In this document: one piece after another, positions 7,379 through 13,598 of the stretch
How positions within the stretch are numbered: the stretch's first letter is position 1
How the letters are laid out: the number at the start of each line of letters is the position of its first letter
Source: a virus
IMG/VR virus record: IMGVR_UViG_3300042111_000159
Span: 1-32,400 of that record
Reading direction: 5' to 3' (one strand)
DNA: 32,400 nucleotides
Position numbers and translations under genes: made by a program
Notes under the pieces: model-generated
What the model saw: only the letters and a program-made list of their open reading frames with translations
What the model was told of the DNA's origin: nothing
The model's database searches: none

Positions 7379-7406
7379 ATCGTAGTTGCGGAAATGCAAC
7401 AGTCAA
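7379..7406 (-). promoter_or_regulatory. Operator-bearing promoter of the helix-turn-helix gene
   Basis: TTGACT (7406-7401) and TACGAT (7384-7379) with a 16-bp spacer. The spacer is a perfect inverted repeat, GTTGC-N6-GCAAC (7400-7385). It is the most symmetrical of the four operator copies in this window. Confidence 0.7.
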
Positions 7407-7474
7407 ACGGCCCGCCCGGGCTATCCCGGTAAAATGGGCTGCCCGTCTACTATTAGCGGAGGGCATGGTAGTAG

Positions 7475-7503
7475 TTGACACTCGTACACTGCCTTCGTGT
7501 ACG
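7475..7503 (+). promoter_or_regulatory. Integrase control region: -35-like element and 7-bp inverted repeat
   Basis: TTGACA (7475-7480) is followed by a perfect inverted repeat CGTACAC-N7-GTGTACG (7483-7503). A convincing -10 is not obvious: TGTACG at 17 bp and TACGCT at 19 bp are the candidates. The symmetry differs from the early-operon operator, so a different protein, perhaps the integrase itself or a repressor, would bind here. Confidence 0.45.
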
Positions 7504-7526
7504 CTACAGAAAGGACAGAAAGGGCC

Positions 7527-8459
7527 ATGGAACTACAGAATCTTCTCACAGAACGGTACGCGATCCTGCACAATCTCTGCGGTCGGTCGGTCATCCTCTT
7601 CACTCACTCCATCGACCGTCTCTCGGATTTTCTTGGGCGACCCGCCCAGGTGTCCGATTTGGACGATCTTACCGTCAGCCGCTTCGTCCGGTGGCGGGCC
7701 GTCACGCCGCACAGGGGCAGGATCGCAGCCCCCGCGACCGTCCGAAAGGATCTCGCGCAGTTGGTCTCGCTTTGGAACCACGCCGCCAAGAAACGGATGC
7801 CCGGGGCGAACGGCGAGCCGTTGGAGTTCCCAGATCTGCCCAGGAACCTCATACGCGTGCCCACAAGGCCGCCACGCGGCTACACGGCAGACGAGGTGGC
7901 TGCCATCGTCAGAGAGGCCAGGAAGCGGTGTAGGCCCATCGGGCCGGCCAAGGGGGCGTGGTTCTGGGAAACCCTCGTGCTCGCCGCCTGGTTCACCGGC
8001 GAGCGAATCGGTGGGCTGCTCCGCGTTCGCTGGTCAGAGGTCGATCTGGAGGCGGGGGCGATCACGTTTCTCGGGGAAACCCGGAAGGGCGGCATTGAGA
8101 CGATCAGCAGGGCGATACCGGCAAGCCTCTGCGAGCTCCTCGCCCGCCACCGCCGGGCTCCGAACGATTACGTGTGGCCGTGGCTGTCGCACCGCAAGAA
8201 ACAGGACACGATCTACCAATCGCTTCGCCTGCTCTGCGAAGACGCTCGGGTTCAGCCGCGCGGGTTCCACGCGATCCGCAAGGCATCCGGCTCCTACGTG
8301 GCAAAGGCAGGCGGCGACGCCACCGCTCATCTATCGCACGCCGACAGCAAGACCACGCGGAAGCACTACCTCGACGAGACGATCACGGGCAAGCAGTCGG
8401 CTCTCGACTACCTCCCGCCCTTGAACCTCGACGAACCACCGCCCCGGAAGCCCCGGTGA
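7527..8459 (+). CDS. Phage integrase, tyrosine recombinase family
   Basis: 310 residues from the ATG at 7527; a GTG at 7497 would extend it but lies in the inverted repeat of the control region. All catalytic positions are present: R160 in FTGERIG, K187 in TRKGG, H248 and R251 in HAIRKAS, H271 in LSHAD and Y281 in RKHYLD. An N-terminal SAM-like core-binding domain covers about residues 10-110. It is the only clear plus-strand gene and diverges from the helix-turn-helix gene, the arrangement expected for a lysogeny module. Phage genes lie on both sides, so either attP is nearby and the phage is not integrated here, or the integrase is internal. No att core could be identified. Confidence 0.88.
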   Translation: MELQNLLTERYAILHNLCGRSVILFTHSIDRLSDFLGRPAQVSDLDDLTVSRFVRWRAVTPHRGRIAAPATVRKDLAQLVSLWNHAAKKRMPGANGEPLEFPDLPRNLIRVPTRPPRGYTADEVAAIVREARKRCRPIGPAKGAWFWETLVLAAWFTGERIGGLLRVRWSEVDLEAGAITFLGETRKGGIETISRAIPASLCELLARHRRAPNDYVWPWLSHRKKQDTIYQSLRLLCEDARVQPRGFHAIRKASGSYVAKAGGDATAHLSHADSKTTRKHYLDETITGKQSALDYLPPLNLDEPPPRKPR

Positions 8460-8470
8460 CGGCAAGCGGC

Positions 8471-8513
8471 GAGCGGCGGCTCGGGTAAAGGGATGAAACC
8501 CCGGCCGCCGCTC
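8471..8513. terminator. Bidirectional hairpin between convergent genes
   Basis: GAGCGGCGGC (8471-8480) and GCCGCCGCTC (8504-8513) form a perfect 10-bp stem, with further CGGG/CCCG pairing possible in the loop. It sits between the 3' ends of the integrase and the 70-residue minus-strand gene. There is no T-run, so terminator function is inferred from position and stem strength. Confidence 0.55.
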
Positions 8514-8725
8514 TAGCCGCCGCCCGGCTCCGGGTGTGCGATGTTCTCTCTGGCCGCGATGATCGCCATCAGCCGCTCCCGCTCCTCGAGGAGCCGCCCG
8601 ATCATGCGGGCCGCCGTGCCGTTGGTCGCGGTCCAACTGTTGCTCGGCCCGTAGCGTCCGACGAAATGCCACGCCTCGTCTGCTTCGTCTTCCGAGTAGG
8701 GCACACGATCACTCAATCCACTCAT
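8513..8725 (-). CDS. 70-residue protein of unknown function
   Basis: Acidic N-terminus (MSGLSDRVPYSEDEADEAW), then a helical region including RMIGRLLEERERLMAIIAAREN. AGGAG stands nine bases before the ATG. The 5' end overlaps the end of the 39-residue membrane peptide gene by 17 nt in another frame. Last gene of this operon before the convergent integrase. Not recognised. Confidence 0.55.
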   Translation of the reverse strand: MSGLSDRVPYSEDEADEAWHFVGRYGPSNSWTATNGTAARMIGRLLEERERLMAIIAARENIAHPEPGGG

Positions 8726-8828
8726 CTGCTCGATCTCCTACCCACTCGGCGAGAAACATGAGGCACTGCGCGGGGATCGCAATCGCCGCTGCGAAGATCG
8801 TCAGCGTCCAAGCGATTGCGTCACGCAT
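8709..8828 (-). CDS. 39-residue single-span membrane peptide
   Basis: The reading frame MRDAIAWTLTIFAAAIAIPA...EWVGDRADEWIE has GGGAGG six bases before its ATG. Residues about 6-28 are hydrophobic enough to span a membrane once, and the C-terminus is acidic. It overlaps the genes on both sides, as is common for small phage membrane proteins. A holin-like or superinfection-related role is possible but unsupported. Confidence 0.55.
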   Translation of the reverse strand: MRDAIAWTLTIFAAAIAIPAQCLMFLAEWVGDRADEWIE

Positions 8829-9291
8829 TTCTTTCCTCCCGATGCAGCAGCAACGCAAGCAACGCATATGAAGCGAGGTCAACGAGATTGTCTTCGAGGC
8901 TCTCGTTCTCCAGCCGCCCTGTGGCGTTGTATGCGGCGAGCCGCGTCACCTTGTCGGAGAGACGCACCATCGCGCCTTTCCACGCGGGGATGCCCACGAA
9001 CGCCGCCCCGTTGCGAATGTTGGCGAGCGGATCTTCGCCGCTCGGGCATCCGTAGTCTCTCGACTTCCGGCGGTGCATCTCCTTTAGCGAGTCGCACAGA
9101 TCGAAGAACTGCTGCGAGGTGGGATGCACGTCGCTCGATGTGAGCAGCGAATCCCCGATCAGCGGCGGCGGCGAGTCCTCGTCCTGCGGGTCATACCACT
9201 GCTCCGCCGGGCGGCCCGCGGCGACGGCGGCGACGCGGTCGGCTACGGCCTTGCGGAGTTCGGCGTTGGCTACCTCGAATGTCGTGGTCAT
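8821..9291 (-). CDS. Nmad1/DUF1599-like protein
   Basis: 156 residues. The C-terminal two thirds carry the pattern I associate with DUF1599 (nucleotide modification associated domain 1): KSRDYG near residue 76, a DPLANIRN segment, RLSDKVTRL at about 110 and an acidic helix ESLEDNLVDLASYALL at about 129-144. Proteins of this group are proposed to act in nucleotide metabolism linked to base modification; the reaction is not established. AAGGGA precedes the ATG, which overlaps the end of the metallophosphoesterase gene by ATGA. Confidence 0.65.
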   Translation of the reverse strand: MTTTFEVANAELRKAVADRVAAVAAGRPAEQWYDPQDEDSPPPLIGDSLLTSSDVHPTSQQFFDLCDSLKEMHRRKSRDYGCPSGEDPLANIRNGAAFVGIPAWKGAMVRLSDKVTRLAAYNATGRLENESLEDNLVDLASYALLALLLHREERNA

Positions 9292-10367
9292 TTGGTTCCC
9301 TTTCTCAAGTCTCGGTCACAAAACAACGGGTACGCTCTCGTCACTTCCTGCCTGCCGTGATCGACGATTGCCATTCCCTGACACGGCCGCTCTGGAGAGG
9401 CTACTCGCTCAGCGTATGGGGAATGTCCAATCACGCTTCCGTTCGCGATGTACCGCGCCCCGCGGAGCCAGCCCCACGAGTGGTAGTGCCCGAAGATCGT
9501 CAGGCTCGCACGCCGCCCCGCGTCCCACCGGGCGATCGCCTTGCTCGCCGGCAGCGCGAGCCCGTAGACGCCCCCAGCGAAGCGAATGGAATGACCATGG
9601 GTCGTGCGAACGAGAAAGCCGTCGAGGTCAACGTAGCCGAGGTGCCCTTCGGCGATCTGCCACCGCACGTTCTTGTTCTGCTCTTCGCGGGCGAGCGTGA
9701 AGTACATCAGTTGCTCCCACGAGTGTTCGAGCTCGGTGGCGATCCGATTCTTCTCGGTGCTCCGGCCGTGGTTCCCGGCGTTCGTGCAGACGATCACTTC
9801 GCCAGCCTGTGCGGCGATTGCGTCGATCATTCGCCGCAGCCGCTCCGCAATCCACCGCGTCGCGTTCATCGGCGAGAGTTGGGCCACCTCGGCACAGTCA
9901 GGGTGGATATGCCCTGTGATGAAGTCTCCGCCGAGCCAGATCAGCACACGGCGAACGTCGGCCTGGTTGCGTTCGTGCTCTAGGCAGTCGAGGAACCGCT
10001 GCTCGAGTTCCTGCATCCGCTGCTCGCAGACGGCGAGCGAGTAGTCGTTCTCGCCGTTGACCGTCTCGGGCAGCACGCGCTCCTCGGCGTGAACGTCCGA
10101 GAGCATGAGGATGGCGGTCGCGGCGTGCTTCTTCCGCCCCTTGACACTACTGGTCAAGGGCTTCGCCGGCGTCGCCTTGATGCCCTGAAGGCTCACGAGC
10201 GCATCCGCCCGCTCGCGTTCGCGGTCGATCTGCTCCAGGGCGGCGGTGTACCTTTTTCGGTACGAGGCGATTTCCGCCCGCAGCCGCGCGAGTTCAGCGT
10301 CGGCGGCAAGTTGCGAGGCGGCGTCGAGAGACGCGGTGACTTCCTCGGCTATTGTCTTTCGAGCCAT
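9288..10367 (-). CDS. Calcineurin-like metallophosphoesterase
   Basis: 359 residues from the ATG at 10367 (AGGAG seven bases upstream). The metal-binding motifs are in order: DVH (91-93), GGD (146-148), GNH (198-200) and GHYH near residue 305. An N-terminal coiled-coil region (about 10-60, rich in Ala, Glu and Arg) precedes the catalytic domain. Such phage enzymes hydrolyse phosphodiester or phosphomonoester bonds; the substrate is unknown. It is coupled to the Nmad1-like gene, so a role in nucleotide or DNA metabolism is plausible. Confidence 0.85.
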   Translation of the reverse strand: MARKTIAEEVTASLDAASQLAADAELARLRAEIASYRKRYTAALEQIDRERERADALVSLQGIKATPAKPLTSSVKGRKKHAATAILMLSDVHAEERVLPETVNGENDYSLAVCEQRMQELEQRFLDCLEHERNQADVRRVLIWLGGDFITGHIHPDCAEVAQLSPMNATRWIAERLRRMIDAIAAQAGEVIVCTNAGNHGRSTEKNRIATELEHSWEQLMYFTLAREEQNKNVRWQIAEGHLGYVDLDGFLVRTTHGHSIRFAGGVYGLALPASKAIARWDAGRRASLTIFGHYHSWGWLRGARYIANGSVIGHSPYAERVASPERPCQGMAIVDHGRQEVTRAYPLFCDRDLRKGTK

Positions 10368-10603
10368 CGCAGCACTCCTAAAAAGCCGACCGTCACGCCG
10401 CGCGGTTGCAGTGCTGCGGAGATGAGTTTCGCCAACGTAGTCTTGGTGGTCTGCAGTTTTCCAGCGCGCCACTGAGCCTTGATGTCGGCGAGCTCACGGG
10501 CCGTGTCGGCTTCGAGCAGATCAAACCACGTCGCGCTGCGTTTGCGATCGCGCTCGGCGATGCCCGCACGAACGTCATCGAGAAGAGACTTCGCCTTCGC
10601 CAT
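10349..10603 (-). CDS. 84-residue protein of unknown function
   Basis: Begins MAKAKSLLDDVRAG with GGAGGAG just upstream, sharing one base with the stop of the HExxH gene (TGATG) and overlapping the metallophosphoesterase start by 19 nt. Mostly helical and basic (ELADIKAQWRAGKLQ, then TLAKLISAAL). Its last residues (GFLGVLRWLERQ) are amphipathic. Not recognised. Confidence 0.6.
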   Translation of the reverse strand: MAKAKSLLDDVRAGIAERDRKRSATWFDLLEADTARELADIKAQWRAGKLQTTKTTLAKLISAALQPRGVTVGFLGVLRWLERQ

Positions 10604-10872
10604 CACTCCTCCTTCCTTCGATACCTGAGCGTCGAGTACAGCAGCCGCCGCAAGTCCCTCGCCCCGTTGGTGACCGACTCCTCCGAGAGATCCGGGTAGA
10701 GGCAGTGCAACGCCTCGTGAAGTTCCACCTCGAGCCGTCGCTGCGGCGGGAGCCTGTCGTGGATGAGCACGGTGCCGTTGTCGTTCGCCCAGCCGTCGGC
10801 AGAGCCACGCAGGCGGGTGTAGCACCAGTGCCAGACTCGCCCGGCAAGTTTCACGCGGTGGCGGATTCCCAC
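10603..10872 (-). CDS. Small zincin-like protein with an HExxH motif
   Basis: 89 residues from a GTG at 10872, supported by AAAGGGA upstream. A helix RRLEVELHEALHCLYPD contains HEALH (52-56), the zinc-binding and catalytic motif of metallopeptidases, followed by a helix with conserved-looking acidic residues (DLSEESVTNGARDL). The protein is much shorter than ordinary zincins, so peptidase activity is uncertain. It lies just after the tail module; a role in particle maturation or cell-wall passage is possible but not shown. Confidence 0.6.
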   Translation of the reverse strand: MGIRHRVKLAGRVWHWCYTRLRGSADGWANDNGTVLIHDRLPPQRRLEVELHEALHCLYPDLSEESVTNGARDLRRLLYSTLRYRRKEE

Positions 10873-10908
10873 GGGCGGTCCCTTTCGCCCGCTACTGTGC
10901 CCGGGCTG

Positions 10909-11391
10909 TCAAGCGGAAGCGGAACGCTTGGCCTCCGCTTTGCGGGCGTTGGCGATCGCGCGCCGCACGAGGAGGCGGGCGGCGGCGTGAAGGAACGGCA
11001 GGCCGCGCTCTTCGGCGGCCTCACGCAGGAACGCGAGAATCTCGGCCATGCCCTCGGGCGACTCGCACCAATCGCAGCCTTTTTCGTCCATGTAGCGGGC
11101 GCGAGCGTTGCACTTGCAATCGGGCGACGCAACGATGCGGAACGGCCAGCCGGCGAGCAGGGCTTTGAGTTCGGTGCCTGGGCCGTGCGATGGTGGGGGC
11201 GGGGCTTGGAGTTGCGATTCTAACTCAACGCCACCCTGGTTACTTACAGAACGCATTGCATCTTCGCACTCGTCTTTGATCTCTACTTGAAAGCCTATGT
11301 TACGAACAAGGCAATGCTTTATGTCGGAGAATGTCAACTTGCTGTCAGCAAGCCATCTGTGCAAATCGGAAGCGTTTATTAGGCGACTCAT
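10909..11391 (-). CDS. Cys-rich-domain protein, apparent mosaic gene
   Basis: 160 residues. The C-terminal part (about 69-155) begins GPGTELKALLAGW and has four cysteines at 92, 94, 106 and 109 (CKC and CDWC) suited to metal binding, then an ERGLPF segment and a helical basic tail. I have seen this module in phage-like proteins but know no function. The N-terminal 60 residues are encoded by visibly A+T-richer DNA joined at about 11215 through a Pro-rich linker (APPPPSHG). No clear ribosome site precedes the ATG; translation may be coupled to the gene that stops five bases upstream. Confidence 0.6.
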   Translation of the reverse strand: MSRLINASDLHRWLADSKLTFSDIKHCLVRNIGFQVEIKDECEDAMRSVSNQGGVELESQLQAPPPPSHGPGTELKALLAGWPFRIVASPDCKCNARARYMDEKGCDWCESPEGMAEILAFLREAAEERGLPFLHAAARLLVRRAIANARKAEAKRSASA

Positions 11392-11395
11392 ATTA

Positions 11396-12046
11396 CTAAG
11401 AAATTGTAACTACCATTAACTGTTCTGCCGGGTTGCCACAGCCGGGGAATGTCAACCAAGGAACGTCAGGAGTTAGGGTATAGGAGCCGGATATGTCGGC
11501 GGGGCATCCGCCGGAAAGATCGACCGACTTTGTGCCAGAAAACCTGTTGTAGTTACTGGCACCGTTAATGGCGTTCTGTGGGCCAAGGACGGTGATAGTA
11601 ATGCTTGCAAGCTGCGCTGCTACGTCTACGCTGGCTGAAATAAAAAAAAACGGGCCATATGCGATTGAGCCGCAAGTTACTGGTGCGCCAGATGCGTTTA
11701 AATTAACAAGTGCGTTGATATTAGACAATACGCCTTCGTAATTTCCGCACCCGACTGTCGTCATTGCATATGATCCGCACCAATCGTCGGCCTTGTTCGC
11801 GCCCCAGCCGCCAGAAAATCTAAGAGCGCACGAAGCCTGCCTCAGAATGAACTGGTCAGACGGTTTTGGGCAACTTTCAGTCCACGGCGCACCGTTAATA
11901 GACAGCACTGGATCCCATCGCGGCGCAATTGGGGATCCGTCAATGCACGCAAAGCACCCATGAACCCAGTACCCGCTAACGCCTGAAATGGCTGCGTTTA
12001 TGGTCGCCGGCAAACAGCACTGCGGACCACAACACGGACACGCCAT
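11396..12046 (-). CDS. Probable distal tail/host-contact protein, Cys-rich
   Basis: 216 residues from the ATG at 12046 (AAGGTG upstream; the preceding gene stops two bases earlier). It starts MACPCCGPQCCLP and contains further cysteines spread through Gly/Asn/Ser-rich, beta-prone sequence. The DNA is clearly poorer in G+C than the rest of the tail operon. Position at the distal end of the tail genes and the foreign composition fit a receptor-binding or fibre-like protein, but no fold is recognisable. Confidence 0.5.
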   Translation of the reverse strand: MACPCCGPQCCLPATINAAISGVSGYWVHGCFACIDGSPIAPRWDPVLSINGAPWTESCPKPSDQFILRQASCALRFSGGWGANKADDWCGSYAMTTVGCGNYEGVLSNINALVNLNASGAPVTCGSIAYGPFFFISASVDVAAQLASITITVLGPQNAINGASNYNRFSGTKSVDLSGGCPADISGSYTLTPDVPWLTFPGCGNPAEQLMVVTIS

Positions 12047-12048
12047 CT

Positions 12049-12690
12049 TTACACCTTGAACCGCAGGAACGTGGAAGTAAACGTCGCTTGCGCCATCGCA
12101 AACGTCTGTGTGCCAGACATCGACACTGACACCGCGGTCTGGGTGCTGCCGGCTGTGAGAATGGTCATCGTTTGAGTGGATAGCGTGATGCCGATTGTGC
12201 ATGCCGCAGTATTGAGCACAGCCGTCACGCCTGTTACGTAGCTGCCTTGGCTAGTGCTAGCAGTTCCGTAGAACCTCGTGATCGCAGTGCTGCCGGTTCC
12301 AAAGAATCTTCCGACGCTCGCCGCCGCAGCAAACACCGCCGTCGCCGTCTCAAACGGCACGTCGATCAAGAACCACGCCGTGCCGTCCTTGGCGATTCCG
12401 CAGTCGGTGTTGCCTGCCGCCGTAGACGTGACGGGGAAAAAAAGATTCGTTGCCACCACCGTGTTCGGCGTGCTCGTCTGGTACTTGAACGTCACCGTCT
12501 TTACGGTTCCGGTCGCCCACGCGCCGGTAAAGGTGCAGACGCGGAAGACCTTTTGCTTCCGCGCGTCGAATAGCGGCTCAAACGATAGCGGCCGCGCCTC
12601 GGGCGTCGCGAGCTCCGCCGCCCGCACGACGTTGGCGATCCGCTCGGCGCTCTCTCGCGTGAACTGCGTGGGATCGAGCGGCTGCGTCAT
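12049..12690 (-). CDS. Probable tail structural protein
   Basis: 213 residues. After a charged N-terminal helix (residues 8-40) the protein is Thr/Ser/Ala-rich beta sequence with repeated short motifs (FFGTGSTAITRFYGTAST and similar), typical of extended tail proteins. ATGA overlap with the upstream gene. Function is inferred from position and composition. Confidence 0.55.
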   Translation of the reverse strand: MTQPLDPTQFTRESAERIANVVRAAELATPEARPLSFEPLFDARKQKVFRVCTFTGAWATGTVKTVTFKYQTSTPNTVVATNLFFPVTSTAAGNTDCGIAKDGTAWFLIDVPFETATAVFAAAASVGRFFGTGSTAITRFYGTASTSQGSYVTGVTAVLNTAACTIGITLSTQTMTILTAGSTQTAVSVSMSGTQTFAMAQATFTSTFLRFKV

Positions 12691-13598
12691 GGGGGCGTGC
12701 CGAAAGTTGCGAAGCTGGCTCGCGGGTTCACGCGCAGCCCGAACGTGCCGGGCGGCTCAGAGCGAATCGCAGGAGCCCCGAGCGTGAGCCCGCCGGTGTT
12801 GTCGAGCCCCACGGGATTCGGGCTCGCCACCCATTCCGCGTTCTGAAAATCAAAGACCATCGCGCGACGCTTTTCGAGCGGCGATTGGTTGATGAAGTTG
12901 AACCCCACATCGGGCACGAACAGCCGATGCGACGATTGACGATACGCCAGCGTGGCGGTTGTGGCGTAGTAGTTCACGAGCGTGTTGTTGAACTCCTCGG
13001 TCGTGTATTGCGAGTCAACGCCGATGACCTTCACCGTGTCGATCGCACACCCGAGAAACAGTGCATCGTTCACACAGTTTTGCAGCCCGAGCCACGCGCT
13101 TGGATATGAAGAAAAGTTTTTCCGAATCGTGATCTGCACCAGGCTTTCGTCGGTGGTCAGCCCAGGGAAATAATCGAAGGCTGAGTTGGTCAGCGGGCGA
13201 ATGTCGTTGTTCCCCGAGTGATAGTATGCGAATGCTGGGATCGACCCGGGCTTCGACTCAAACGACCACACCGCCGCCCTGGCCGTCGGCGTCAGCAGTT
13301 CGTCGGCGGTGACGAGCCCGTACTCGCCGATCACTTCGATCGCGTACGGGTTGTCATCGAATCGCTCGTTGACGCTCACCTTCCGCAACCGCAGGATCGT
13401 GTGAACAGGATGGTATGCGCCAAACGACGTGCCGGCGGTCGCCGTCAGAATCGTGTTGATGTCGGGCGGGCCTTGGTTCTGGAGCGTGTCGTCGCTCAAC
13501 ATGCACACCCAGCGGCGCTTCGCTACGCCGCCGGTCGAGCCGACTTCGTTCTCGAACGTGCGGGCAAGTTCTTTCGTGCTGACGATAGTCCCAGCCAT
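12687..13598 (-). CDS. Probable distal tail protein
   Basis: 303 residues directly after the tape measure gene, sharing one base with its stop codon (TGATG). Genes in this place normally encode distal tail or baseplate components. The sequence is mixed alpha/beta with aromatic-rich stretches (NSAFDYFPGLTTDESLVQ); I could not match it to the Dit or Tal families. Confidence 0.55.
   Translation of the reverse strand: MAGTIVSTKELARTFENEVGSTGGVAKRRWVCMLSDDTLQNQGPPDINTILTATAGTSFGAYHPVHTILRLRKVSVNERFDDNPYAIEVIGEYGLVTADELLTPTARAAVWSFESKPGSIPAFAYYHSGNNDIRPLTNSAFDYFPGLTTDESLVQITIRKNFSSYPSAWLGLQNCVNDALFLGCAIDTVKVIGVDSQYTTEEFNNTLVNYYATTATLAYRQSSHRLFVPDVGFNFINQSPLEKRRAMVFDFQNAEWVASPNPVGLDNTGGLTLGAPAIRSEPPGTFGLRVNPRASFATFGTPP

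Noticed and set aside
8842-8872. Another match resembling the early operator (GTTGC...GTTGCTGC)
   Set aside because: It lies inside the Nmad1-like gene, encodes a Leu/Ala-rich helix there and has no promoter around it; likely coincidence from repeated Leu and Ala codons.
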